From Thermohalobaculum sp035513135 (lineage in GTDB: Bacteria; Pseudomonadota; Alphaproteobacteria; Rhodobacterales; Rhodobacteraceae), in NCBI GenBank assembly GCA_035513135.1, contig DATKCQ010000059.1, positions 1-21,336 of the forward strand: a stretch of DNA of 21,336 bases. Direction: 5' to 3'. A program made the translations under genes and the position numbers. Position 1 is the first letter of the stretch; every line of letters begins with the position of its first letter. A model generated the notes under the pieces. The model was given only the letters and a program-made list of their open reading frames with translations. It did no database searches and was not told where the DNA came from. Shown here in pieces: positions 1-7,616 of this stretch.

Positions 1-1310
1 CCGTCCTCGCCGTGGCCGGCGAAGTTGAGGTAGAGGCGGCCATCGAGCGAGTATTCGCGGGTCTCCTCCCACGCCTTGCGGGTCCAGGCGATGTTGGCTT
101 CGTCGTCGGCCGGATCGGGCCACACCGAGTCGATCGAGTACATCCAGCGCATCGAGCGGTCGCCGAACGCGGTGGCCTCGGCCGGCACCGCGGCGACGGC
201 CCCTGCGACGTTCCACAGCGAACTCAGCGTGTTGTCCGAGGGCGCCGCGGCAGCGTTGGCGAGCGCCGCGTCGATCATCGCGTCGGGCAGGTCGGCGAGG
301 AAGTGGCTCTTCCAGTAGCAACGGAACTGCCCGGCGGGCATGAGCGTGTCGAACAGCTTCTGCACCTCGCAATACGGCATCTGGCCGGAGAAGTCGGTGA
401 CCAGATCGCCCCGCTCGCGCAGCGGCCGCATCACCCGCTCGCCTTCGTCGGCGTCGCCGGCATGAACGGCGGCGATGGTGTAGCAGCGCTGGCCCCAGTG
501 CTCGCGCGGGAAGTCCTCGGCCTCGGGCACGGTCGAGAACTCGACCAGCGAGCCGATGCTCTCGTGCTTGTCGGCCAGGAAATCGCGCCAGAACCGGATC
601 GGGCCGGGGCCAGCCGAGAGCGGATAGATCGGCGCCGCGAACATCACGGTGGGCCCGACCGGATGCAGCGCGAACTCGAAGACCACGACGACGCCGAAAT
701 TGCCGCCGCCGCCGCGGATCGCCCAGAACAGGTCGGGATTCTCCTCGCCGCTGACGGTCACCAGCCGCCCGTCGGCGGTGACCATGTCGGCCGAGACCAG
801 GTTGTCGATCGAGAGCCCGTGGCGCGAACGCAGCCAGCCGATGCCGCCGGCCAGCGTCAGCCCGGCGACGCCGGTCTCCGAGATCAGCCCGCCGGGGGTG
901 GCGAGCCCGTGCGCCTGCGTGGCGCCGTCGACGTCGGCCCAGGTGGCGCCGCCCTCGACCCGGGCCCGTCGGGCCTGCGCGTCGACCTGCACCGCGCGCA
1001 TGAGCGACAGATCGAGCATCACGGCGCCGTCGCCGACGGCGTGGCCGGCGACGTTGTGCCCGCCGCCACGGATCGATACGGGCAGGCCGTGCTCGCGGGC
1101 GAATTGCACCGCCTCGGTCACGTCCGCCGCGTCGCGGCAGCGCACGATCAGCGCCGGGCGCCGGTCGATCATGGCGTTCCAGACCGCACGCGCCGCGTCG
1201 TAGCCCGGGTCGCCGGGGAGCAGGGCCTCGCCGCGTAGGGCGGAGCGAAGCCACTCGACGGCGGCGGAGTCGGGGATGGGCTCGGGCGCGGGTCGGGTCT
1301 GGACGTTCAT
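1..1310 (-). CDS. FAD-linked (berberine-bridge-like) oxidase, 3' end cut by window edge
   Basis: Reading the minus strand from an ATG at 1310 gives about 436 residues without a stop up to the left edge, so only the last few residues are missing. The N-terminal half has the FAD-binding type 4 (PCMH/VAO) fold: RGGGHN near residues 81-86 carries the His that in this family is joined to the 8-alpha methyl of FAD, followed by GGLISETGVAGLTLAGGIGW (about 140-159) and an RGGGGNFGV motif (about 199-207). The C-terminal YLNFAGHGED (about 427-436) is the berberine-bridge (BBE) signature. The position where bicovalent members have a second, cysteinyl FAD link shows no Cys, so a single covalent link is likely. 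Substrate unknown; relatives oxidise sugars, alkaloids or alcohols with O2. An AAGGA ribosome site lies about 8 nt before the ATG. It sits 44 bp behind a small membrane-protein gene and divergent from an AraC-type regulator, its likely controller. Confidence 0.9.
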   Translation of the reverse strand, partial: MNVQTRPAPEPIPDSAAVEWLRSALRGEALLPGDPGYDAARAVWNAMIDRRPALIVRCRDAADVTEAVQFAREHGLPVSIRGGGHNVAGHAVGDGAVMLDLSLMRAVQVDAQARRARVEGGATWADVDGATQAHGLATPGGLISETGVAGLTLAGGIGWLRSRHGLSIDNLVSADMVTADGRLVTVSGEENPDLFWAIRGGGGNFGVVVVFEFALHPVGPTVMFAAPIYPLSAGPGPIRFWRDFLADKHESIGSLVEFSTVPEAEDFPREHWGQRCYTIAAVHAGDADEGERVMRPLRERGDLVTDFSGQMPYCEVQKLFDTLMPAGQFRCYWKSHFLADLPDAMIDAALANAAAAPSDNTLSSLWNVAGAVAAVPAEATAFGDRSMRWMYSIDSVWPDPADDEANIAWTRKAWEETREYSLDGRLYLNFAGHGED

Positions 1311-1354
1311 GGTGGCGATCCTTTCGTGTTTCAATGGATGCGGAGTGAGGTCCC

Positions 1355-1513
1355 TCAGATTACGGCCAGCAGCACGATGCCGAGCACCAGCAGGAGTGCC
1401 GGGACCGGCCAGACTTTCGGCCTTCCCGCCGGGTGCGGCCGGGAGCGGGCCCGGGGCGCCAGACGCGGCGCGATCACGGTGGCGTATTCGTCGAGCAGAT
1501 CATAGCGGCGCAT
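1355..1513 (-). CDS. Small single-helix membrane protein, 52 aa
   Basis: A short minus-strand frame from ATG at 1513 to TGA at 1355-1357 encodes 52 residues. It starts MRRYDLLDEYATVI, continues with a basic proline/arginine-rich stretch (about 20-33) and ends in a hydrophobic segment (about 37-52: PVPALLLVLGIVLLAVI) with no residues after it, as in a tail-anchored or small one-helix inner-membrane protein. A GAGG ribosome site lies about 6 nt upstream of the ATG. The stop is 44 bp before the start of the FAD oxidase on the same strand, so they probably form an operon. No family recognised; the function is unknown. Support is the good ribosome site, the clean transmembrane pattern and the fact that it fills an otherwise empty gap. 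It could still be a chance frame. Confidence 0.6.
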   Translation of the reverse strand: MRRYDLLDEYATVIAPRLAPRARSRPHPAGRPKVWPVPALLLVLGIVLLAVI

Positions 1514-1554
1514 CGGACACCTCGCTTTCGCGTCGTCGAGTTGCGTATCTGGCA

Positions 1555-1658
1555 GGCACTCTAGGCGTGCCGGGCCGCCTGCGTGAGGGGCAGAAGCGTC
1601 AGGAACGTGGCAAAAGTGACACGCGCTGTTGGACGGGGGGCACGCCGCGCGGCATACT
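1555..1658. promoter_or_regulatory. Divergent control region with inverted repeat and weak promoter
   Basis: The 173-bp gap between the small membrane-protein gene and the AraC-type regulator must hold both promoters. On the plus strand TTGGAC (1629-1634) and CATACT (1653-1658), 18 bp apart, form a moderate sigma-70-like match that would start transcription about 20 nt before the regulator's ATG. GGCAC-N7-GTGCC (1555-1571) is a short inverted repeat and a possible operator. Both are weak matches judged by eye. Confidence 0.3.
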
Positions 1659-1686
1659 GGTCGTGCTCGACAGGAGCGGGGGCTCG

Positions 1687-2730
1687 ATGGAGGCGGAAAT
1701 GGCTGAGCCTGCGAAGCCGCTGATCTGCCTGCTGGCCTCGGCCGAGACCTCGCCCTCGGTGCTCTACGGGCTTTACGACGTGCTCTATTCGGTGGGCGCG
1801 GTGTTTCCCGACATGACCGTGGGCGAGGCGGGAGCCGAGGCGCTCGACGTGCGCATCGTGGCAGCGGAGGCGGCGCCCTTCCGCGTCATCGGCAACGTGC
1901 CGGTCGAGCCCCATGCCGCCGTCGCGGACATCCCGGCCGCGGATGCGGTGGTGGTGTGCGACATGTACACGCCGATCCACGAGCCGCCGCGCGGCAAGTA
2001 CCCGCGCGAGATCGACTGGCTGCGCCGGATGCACGGGGCGGGCGCGCTGGTCACCTCGGTCTGCTCGGGATCGGTGGTGCTGGCCGAGACGGGGCTGCTC
2101 GACGGGCGCGAGGCCGCCTGCCACTGGGCCTATGGCGACCTGTTCCGGCGCTTCTATCCGCGGGTGCGGCTGGTGGAGAACGCGGTGGTCTGCCTCTCGG
2201 GCGAGGCGGACCGGATCGTCACCGCCGGGGGCGTCACGGCGTGGATGGACCTCGCCGTCTATCTGATCGCGCGCTTCTGCGGCCAGCAGAGCGCCATCGA
2301 GACCGCCAAGGTGTTCCTGCTGGCGGGGCACGAGGAGGGGCAGCTCCCCTTCGCGGCGATGGGCCGGCGCGTCGACGGGGCGGACGCGGTGATCGCCGAG
2401 TGCCAGGACTGGATCGCCCGGCACTACGAAGCGCCCAACCCGGTGCAAGCGATGATCGAGCGCTCCGGGCTGAACCCGCGCACCTTCGCGCGGCGGTTCC
2501 GGGCGGCCACGGGCTACCAGCCGATCGACTACGTGCAGGCGCTGCGCATCGAGGAGGCCAAGCAGATGCTGGAGACCGAGGGGGCCGGCATCGAGGAGGT
2601 CGCGGCGCAGGTCGGCTACGAGGACCCCGCCTCCTTCCGCCGCGTGTTCAAGCGCCGCGCCGGCCTCACACCCGCGGCCTACCGGCGCAAGTTCCAGCGC
2701 ATCGTCGGCCTGACGCAGCGGGCCTCGTGA
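1687..2730 (+). CDS. GlxA-type AraC regulator with DJ-1/PfpI sensor domain
   Basis: The 347-residue protein has two domains. Residues about 11-200 form a DJ-1/PfpI (class I glutamine-amidotransferase-like) fold, with the nucleophile-elbow region SVCSGSVVLAETGLLDGR at about 124-141 and the matching CHW at about 145-147. Residues about 235-340 form an AraC/XylS double helix-turn-helix; the second helix pair shows IEEVAAQVGYEDPASFRRVFKR followed by GLTPAAYRR, the usual signature end. This is the layout of GlxA-like regulators, which sense small nitrogenous or unknown ligands. Two starts are possible: ATG 1687 (AGGAG 10 nt upstream) and ATG 1699 (GGAGG 5 nt upstream); the shorter form would lack only four residues (MEAE). 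Divergent orientation suggests it controls the small membrane protein and the FAD oxidase. Its stop is 4 bp from the convergent stop of the next gene. Confidence 0.93.
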   Translation: MEAEMAEPAKPLICLLASAETSPSVLYGLYDVLYSVGAVFPDMTVGEAGAEALDVRIVAAEAAPFRVIGNVPVEPHAAVADIPAADAVVVCDMYTPIHEPPRGKYPREIDWLRRMHGAGALVTSVCSGSVVLAETGLLDGREAACHWAYGDLFRRFYPRVRLVENAVVCLSGEADRIVTAGGVTAWMDLAVYLIARFCGQQSAIETAKVFLLAGHEEGQLPFAAMGRRVDGADAVIAECQDWIARHYEAPNPVQAMIERSGLNPRTFARRFRAATGYQPIDYVQALRIEEAKQMLETEGAGIEEVAAQVGYEDPASFRRVFKRRAGLTPAAYRRKFQRIVGLTQRAS

Positions 2731-2734
2731 GGCC

Positions 2735-2974
2735 TCAGGGCGCGCGGGGCGTCGGGATGTGCACCGGCGCGTCGAGGGCGCGCAGCGCGGCCAGCACGCG
2801 CCGGCGCTCGGCCAGCAGGTGGTTGAACTGGGCGTCGCAGCCGGCGATCGGGGTGGGGTAGGCGCGGATCTCCGCCTCGAGCGCGGCCCGGGCGGCGACG
2901 AGGTGCCGCCGCGCGGTCTCGACCGAGGCGGGTATGCCAACCGATACGTCGGTCGCCAGCTGAGCCCTTGCCAT
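2735..2974 (-). CDS. Hypothetical protein, 79 aa, mostly helical
   Basis: Not recognised. The frame starts at ATG 2974 with an AAGGGAA ribosome site 7 nt upstream and ends 4 bp from the convergent AraC-type gene. The 79-residue product is soluble-looking. It has two amphipathic Ala/Arg/Leu-rich helices (about 18-39 and 47-68) joined by a YPTPIAGCDAQFNHLLAERR segment, the shape of a small helical hairpin or coiled coil. A longer upstream reading (from 3079) is possible, but it lacks the ribosome site and would place the promoter-like sequence at 3004-3032 inside the gene. It lies 129 bp after alaX on the same strand and probably has its own promoter. A single Cys and Asn/His residues in the linker give no clear active site. 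Confidence 0.7.
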   Translation of the reverse strand: MARAQLATDVSVGIPASVETARRHLVAARAALEAEIRAYPTPIAGCDAQFNHLLAERRRVLAALRALDAPVHIPTPRAP

Positions 2975-3003
2975 ATCAGCGTTCCCTTGCCAGGACGCGC
3001 GAC

Positions 3004-3032
3004 AGGATAGCGCCGGCGCCGAACGGCGGCAA
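3004..3032 (-). promoter_or_regulatory. Sigma-70-like promoter for the 79-aa gene
   Basis: On the minus strand TTGCCG (3032-3027) and TATCCT (3009-3004) are separated by 17 bp, each matching 4 of 6 consensus bases. The expected start of transcription is about 23 nt before the ATG at 2974, a normal spacing. Seen by eye only. Confidence 0.4.
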
Positions 3033-3103
3033 TATGGCCGGGGCGCCGGAGCGGCGCGGACCATCGACCGGGTGCTCACCGGCGTCGGCCCGGCGGCCCG
3101 CCC

Positions 3104-3823
3104 TCAGTCCAGCGTGATCGCGACGCGGCGGTTCTGCCGGCCCTTCTTCTCGATCTTGCCCAGCCTGATGCGGCCGATCTCGGCGGTCGAGCGGACATGC
3201 GTGCCGCCGCAGGGCTGCAGGTCCACGGTCGCCTCGGGCGTGCCGATGCGGATCAGGCGCACCCGGCCCTGGCCCATCGGGGGCTTGACCGCCATGGTCT
3301 TGACCAGCTCGGGCTTGGCGGCGAGCTCGGCGTCGCTGATCCACTCGACGCTCACCGGGTGATCGGCGGCGGCCAGCGCGTTGATCCGCGCCTCCAGCGC
3401 CTCGCGGTCCTCGGGCGGCTCGGGCATGTCGAAGTCGAGCCGGCCCTTGTCCGCGCCGATCGAGCCGCCCGTCACCGGCAGCGGGATCACCACCGAGAGC
3501 AGATGCAGCGCCGTGTGCAGGCGCATGTGCCGCCACCGCGTCGGCCAGTCGAGCCGCGCGGTGACCGGGGCACCGACCGGCGGCAGGGCGGCACCCTCGG
3601 CGGGGACGTGCACGATCTCGCCCGGCGCCTCGCCCCTGACGGTGGTGGCGACGGGGGTCTCGCCGCCGTCCCAGACCAGCACGCCGGGATCGCCGGGCTG
3701 GCCGCCGCCGGTGGGGTAGAAGACGCTGCGGTCGAGGATCACGCCGCCGCGGTCGTTGATCGCGGTCACGCTGGCGGTGCATTCGGCGAGGTAGGCGTCG
3801 TCGCGATAGAGCGGCTCGGTCAT
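3104..3823 (-). CDS. alaX: Stand-alone alanyl-tRNA editing protein (AlaX type)
   Basis: The 239-residue product matches the trans-editing AlaX proteins, which hydrolyse Ser or Gly wrongly attached to tRNA-Ala and so back up the editing site of alanyl-tRNA synthetase. The N-terminal glycine-rich domain shows DRSVFYPTGGGQPGDPG (about 31-47). The zinc-binding catalytic site is visible as HTALH (His103, His107) and CGGTH (Cys205, His209). Length and domain content fit the medium AlaX-M class without the C-terminal extension of AlaRS. The start at ATG 3823 has GAGGGAG 5 nt upstream. It follows the mechanosensitive channel gene by only 23 bp, so they are probably co-transcribed. No oddities in the key residues. 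Confidence 0.93.
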   Translation of the reverse strand: MTEPLYRDDAYLAECTASVTAINDRGGVILDRSVFYPTGGGQPGDPGVLVWDGGETPVATTVRGEAPGEIVHVPAEGAALPPVGAPVTARLDWPTRWRHMRLHTALHLLSVVIPLPVTGGSIGADKGRLDFDMPEPPEDREALEARINALAAADHPVSVEWISDAELAAKPELVKTMAVKPPMGQGRVRLIRIGTPEATVDLQPCGGTHVRSTAEIGRIRLGKIEKKGRQNRRVAITLD

Positions 3824-3846
3824 CGGGGCTCCCTCGGTGCGGCGGA

Positions 3847-6426
3847 TCAGATATCGGCGTCGCCGTCGCCGTCGTCGCGGGCCGGCGGTTGCGGAGGGCG
3901 GCGGCGCGGCGTGGCGGATCGTGGCGTGGCGGATTCTGGCGTGGCGGATTCTGGCGTGGCGGATTCTGGCGGGCCCGACTCCGGCGCCCCGGGCGCGGCG
4001 CCGCCATCGCCGCGCAGCGCCTCGCCGATGGCGCTGGCCACCTCGTCGGTGTTGCGCAGGTGCAGGTCGCGCTGCGGGTAGGAGATCCGGATGCCCTCCT
4101 CGGCGAAGCGCCGGGCGATCTCGAAGTTGATCTCGGAGTGCACGTTCAGGATCCAGTTCACGTCGCGCAGGATGCCGCGGATCTCGAACTCCAGCGCGTC
4201 CGGGCCGAAGCGGCGGAACAGCACGTAAGGCGGCGGGCGGCGCAGCAGCATCGGGTGCGCCGTGGCGATCTCGGTCAGCACCTGCTCGACCTTCCTGGGG
4301 TCGGTGCCATAAGCCACGTGGATCGGCACGATCACCCGGCCCTGCAGGTTGGTGTGCGTCCAGTTGGTCACCGAGGCCGAGATCAGCTCGGAGTTCGGCA
4401 CGATCAGCGAAGCCCGGTCGAAGGTCTCGATCTCGGTCGAGCGCACGTTGATCTGCTTGACGTAGCCCATGCCCGAGGCGATCTCGACCCAGTCGCCCGC
4501 CTTGATCGGCCGCTCGAGCAGCAGGATCAGGCCGGAGACGAAGTTGTTGACGACGTTCTGCAGCCCAAACCCGATGCCCACCGAGAGTGCGCCCGCCACC
4601 AGCGCCAGGTTCGACAGGTCGACCCCGGTGGCCGATATGGCGATCAGCGCCGCGAAGAACACGCCGACATAGAAGACCATGGCGCTGACCGCCGCGCGGC
4701 CCCCGGCGTCGAGCCGGGTGACCGGCAGGACCGAGCGGCGCAGCACCCCCTGCACGATGCGCGTCAGCACGTAGCCGACCGAGAAGACCAGCAGGAAGGA
4801 GAAGAAGTCGAGCGGCGATATGGTGACCTCGCCCACCTTGAAGCCCGCCTCGAAGGCGCGCCAGGCGCTGGCCAGGTCGGCGACGCTGGCGCCCCAGATC
4901 AGCGCCAGCACGGGCACCGTGCCGCAGATCAGCAGGAACGCGACGACGACCGGGATCAGGCGCACCCGGCTGGGCGCGCCGGACTCCTCGCCCTCGTGGG
5001 GCAGGACCACGCGGTCCACCACCTCGCGCACCGCGTGGTAGAGCAGGACCGCGACGCCGATCACCGCGCCGGAGAACACCACCGGGTAGAACACGAAGCG
5101 CGAGGCGGCGAAGTAGCCCGCCAGCGCCAGCGCCGGGGCGAGCACCGCGACCGCGCGCGCCACGACCTGCAGGACCCGGACCACGAGCGGGCCGACCGAG
5201 GCTTCGCGGCGGTCCTCGTGGCCCTCCTCCTCGTCCGCCTCGGTACCGGCGGTCCCGGGCACGGCCGCCGATGCGGGCTCGCGCAGGTGCCGGACATAGC
5301 CCCAGACCGCCACGCCGCCGAGCGCGATCAGCACGGCGTTGGCGAGCGACAACGCCTCGATGGCGAGGCCAATGATCTCGCCCTGGACCACCAGCGCCCG
5401 GTCGAGGCCGACCACGGCGGCCAGCGCCATCAGCCAGCGGTGCGCCGAGGCGGCCTCCGCCTCGGGCAGATACGACAGGCCGAGCCGCGGCGCGCGCGGC
5501 GAGTAGAAGGCGCCGCCGAGCCCGTAGGCACCGATCACCACCAGCGCCGTCCAGGCCAGGCCGCGCAGCACCGTCTGGCCGCCCCGGCCGAGGAAGCCGC
5601 TGTTCCAGACCGCGAGAAAGGCGAGCACCACGGCGATCGCCGGCAGGAACAGGCGCACCAGCGTGACCGCGATCCCCACCAGGACCCGGCGGCGCCCGGG
5701 ATCCTCGGGCTCGGGCGAGCTGAGCAGGCGCTGGAGCAGCGCGCGACGCACGCCGACCGCAAGATACAGCGCCGCGCCGATTACCACGAGCGGCAGGCCG
5801 ATGCGCAGCAGCAGCGACAGGTCCGCGTCGGTCTCGGCCAGCCGCTCGGCGGACTCGCCGGCGATGGCGGCAGCGGCCGAGGTCAGCGAGGCCAGCGCCC
5901 GGCCGGCGACGCCGGGCTCGAGCGGGCTGGGGCCTCGGGTCAGAAGCTGCCGCGTGAAGTTCTTGCGGCGCATTTCGGCGATGCTCGACAGCAGGGAAGC
6001 GGCGCGCGCGTCGGCCTGGCTCAGCAGCTTGAGCCAGGCCTCGATCTCGGCGATCCGGTCGCGCAGCCGTTCGCGCTCGGCGATGACCTCGGCGGCCTCC
6101 TCGCGCGGGTCCTCGGGCGCGGGACCGAGCGCCTCGCGCTGATCGAGCATCGGTTGCAGCTCCGACTCGGCGGCGGAGACCGCTCCGGGGATCGCGGCGC
6201 GCTGCGCCTCGAGGGTGGCGCGCATCCGGTCGAGTTCCGCGGAGGGGATCTCGCCCGCGTCGAGGCGCTCCTGAATGCGGGCGGCCTCGGCGTCCCAGCG
6301 CTCGAGCTTGGCGGCGGGCGCCTCCGTCTCCCCGCCAGGCGGCTGGGCCCAGGCCGCGGTCGAGACCGGCAGGGGTGCCGCGAACGCGGCCACAAGCACG
6401 AGCAGGAGCGGCAGGAGACGCATCAT
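3847..6426 (-). CDS. DUF3772/MscS mechanosensitive ion channel, 859 aa
   Basis: A large inner-membrane channel expected to open under membrane tension and release solutes after osmotic downshift. Residues 1-27 form a signal peptide (MMRLLPLLLVLVAAF... AWAQ). Residues about 36-135 are charged and coiled-coil-like, in the periplasm; the DUF3772 region is about 125-190 (WLKLLSQADARAASLL). Several transmembrane helices lie between about 205 and 605. The MscS pore and beta domain is about 575-800, with the pore-lining and vestibule motif GIGFGLQNVVNNFVSG (617-632) and ERPIKAGDWVEI (638-649). After residue 810 comes a proline/serine tail with a 5-residue repeat (PESAT) and an acidic end (DDGDGDADI). 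Start: ATG 6426 gives a normal signal peptide but a poor ribosome site; ATG 6498, in frame, has a strong GGGAGAGGGA site and would add 24 Arg/Gly/Pro-rich residues. It lies between cysK and alaX on the same strand. Confidence 0.92.
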   Translation of the reverse strand: MMRLLPLLLVLVAAFAAPLPVSTAAWAQPPGGETEAPAAKLERWDAEAARIQERLDAGEIPSAELDRMRATLEAQRAAIPGAVSAAESELQPMLDQREALGPAPEDPREEAAEVIAERERLRDRIAEIEAWLKLLSQADARAASLLSSIAEMRRKNFTRQLLTRGPSPLEPGVAGRALASLTSAAAAIAGESAERLAETDADLSLLLRIGLPLVVIGAALYLAVGVRRALLQRLLSSPEPEDPGRRRVLVGIAVTLVRLFLPAIAVVLAFLAVWNSGFLGRGGQTVLRGLAWTALVVIGAYGLGGAFYSPRAPRLGLSYLPEAEAASAHRWLMALAAVVGLDRALVVQGEIIGLAIEALSLANAVLIALGGVAVWGYVRHLREPASAAVPGTAGTEADEEEGHEDRREASVGPLVVRVLQVVARAVAVLAPALALAGYFAASRFVFYPVVFSGAVIGVAVLLYHAVREVVDRVVLPHEGEESGAPSRVRLIPVVVAFLLICGTVPVLALIWGASVADLASAWRAFEAGFKVGEVTISPLDFFSFLLVFSVGYVLTRIVQGVLRRSVLPVTRLDAGGRAAVSAMVFYVGVFFAALIAISATGVDLSNLALVAGALSVGIGFGLQNVVNNFVSGLILLLERPIKAGDWVEIASGMGYVKQINVRSTEIETFDRASLIVPNSELISASVTNWTHTNLQGRVIVPIHVAYGTDPRKVEQVLTEIATAHPMLLRRPPPYVLFRRFGPDALEFEIRGILRDVNWILNVHSEINFEIARRFAEEGIRISYPQRDLHLRNTDEVASAIGEALRGDGGAAPGAPESGPPESATPESATPESATPRSATPRRRPPQPPARDDGDGDADI
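3909..3983 (-). repeat. 15-bp tandem repeat in the channel's C-terminal tail
   Basis: Five head-to-tail copies of a 15-bp unit (plus-strand GCGTGGCGGATTCTG). The copies at 3924-3938, 3939-3953 and 3954-3968 are identical; those at 3909-3923 and 3969-3983 are diverged. Because 15 is a multiple of three, copy-number changes would only lengthen or shorten the PESAT protein repeat without breaking the frame. Confidence 0.9.
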
Positions 6427-6532
6427 CGGCCCAGCGTTCCGCCCGCCCCTCCCTGTCCGGCACCGGGGACCGAGCCGCGCGGGCGGGCGCCGCGCCATGC
6501 CGGTCCCTCTCCCGAGCCGGGGCGCCGGCCCC

Positions 6533-7576
6533 TCAGACCGGCTCGAACACCGTCGGCAGCGCCGGCGCCGCGCCCTCCTCGAGCCAGGGCGGGGTGGGCA
6601 GGCCCTTCTCGCGCAGGAAGGCGGGGTTGAAGATCTTCGACTGGTAGCGGCTGCCGTAGTCGCACAGCACCGTGACGATGGTGTGCCCCGGCCCGAGGTC
6701 GCGCGCGAGCCGGATGGCCCCGGCGACGTTGATGCCGGTGGACAGACCCATGCACAGCCCCTCGTGCTGCACCAGGTCGAACACCACCGGCAGGCCCTCG
6801 GAGTCCGGCACCTGGTAGGGGAAATCGACCTCCAGCCCCTCGAGATTGGCGGTGATCCGGCCCTGCCCGATGCCCTCGGAGATCGAGTCGCCCTCGGCCT
6901 TCAGCTCACCGTGCGCGTACCAGTTGTAGAGCGCGGCGCCCAGCGGGTCGGCGAGGCCGATCTTCACGTCCGGGTTCTCCGAGCGCAGATAGGCGGCGAC
7001 GCCGGCCAGCGTGCCGCCGGTGCCCACCGCGCACACGAAGCCGTCCACCTTGCCGCCGAGCTGCTCCCAGATCTCGGGACCGGTCGAGTCGATATGCGCC
7101 TGCCGGTTGGCGACGTTGTCGAACTGGTTGGCCCAGATGGCGCCATGCGGCGCCGTCTCGGCCAGCCTCTCGGCTAGCCGCCCCGAGTACTTCACGTAGT
7201 TGTTGGGGTTGCGGTAGGGCACGGCGGGCACCTCGACGAGCTGCGCGCCGGCGAGGCGCAGCATGTCCTTCTTCTCCTGGCTCTGGGTCTCTGGGATGAC
7301 GATGACGGTGGCGAAGCCCATGGCCGCGCCGACCACGGCGAGCCCGATGCCGGTGTTGCCCGCAGTGCCCTCGACGATGATCCCGCCGGGCTCGAGCCGG
7401 CCCTTCGCCACCGCGTCCTCGATGATCCACAAGGCGGCGCGGTCCTTGACCGACTGGCCGGGGTTCATGAACTCGGCCTTGCCGTAAATCTCGCAGCCGG
7501 TGATCTCGGAGGCCTTGCGCAACCGGATCAGCGGGGTCTTGCCGACCGCCTGGGGCACATCCCTGTAGACGCGCAT
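6533..7576 (-). CDS. cysK: Cysteine synthase family PLP enzyme (cysK of the trg locus)
   Basis: A 347-residue fold-type II PLP enzyme that makes cysteine from O-acetylserine and sulfide, or a close variant. The PLP lysine is Lys44 in NPGQSVKDRAA. The substrate loop is TAGNTG (71-76), the phosphate-binding loop GTGGT (185-189), and the C-terminal LCDYGSRYQSK lies at 305-314. Two places differ from classical CysK/CysM: Ala72 replaces the usual Ser of TSGNTG, and CDYGSRY occupies the region where CysK has a GERY motif. This matches an alphaproteobacterial subfamily that also has fungal relatives. The start ATG 7576 has AAGGGA 9 nt upstream. It follows trgB by 40 bp, the same order as in the R. 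sphaeroides tellurite-resistance locus, where cysK contributes to resistance. Thiol supply for oxyanion reduction is the likely link. Confidence 0.92.
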   Translation of the reverse strand: MRVYRDVPQAVGKTPLIRLRKASEITGCEIYGKAEFMNPGQSVKDRAALWIIEDAVAKGRLEPGGIIVEGTAGNTGIGLAVVGAAMGFATVIVIPETQSQEKKDMLRLAGAQLVEVPAVPYRNPNNYVKYSGRLAERLAETAPHGAIWANQFDNVANRQAHIDSTGPEIWEQLGGKVDGFVCAVGTGGTLAGVAAYLRSENPDVKIGLADPLGAALYNWYAHGELKAEGDSISEGIGQGRITANLEGLEVDFPYQVPDSEGLPVVFDLVQHEGLCMGLSTGINVAGAIRLARDLGPGHTIVTVLCDYGSRYQSKIFNPAFLREKGLPTPPWLEEGAAPALPTVFEPV

Positions 7577-7616
7577 CGCTCACCGTCCCTTGCTGGAGCC
7601 TCGCGGAGACCTAGTC

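Noticed and set aside
3104..6463. A 1119-residue minus-strand frame running through the channel gene into alaX
   Set aside because: It is the alaX frame left open upstream by GC-rich codon bias; the upstream part is Arg/Gly/Ala-rich and overlaps the well-supported MscS frame.
6440..6489. Inverted pair CGCCCGCCC/GGGCGGGCG before the channel start
   Set aside because: Simple GC-repeat arms with a loop of more than 30 nt; it may also be inside the coding region if ATG 6498 is the true start.
3889..6630. A 913-residue plus-strand frame opposite the channel gene
   Set aside because: Arg/His/Gly/Asp-rich shadow with no domain; the opposite strand has a recognised MscS protein.
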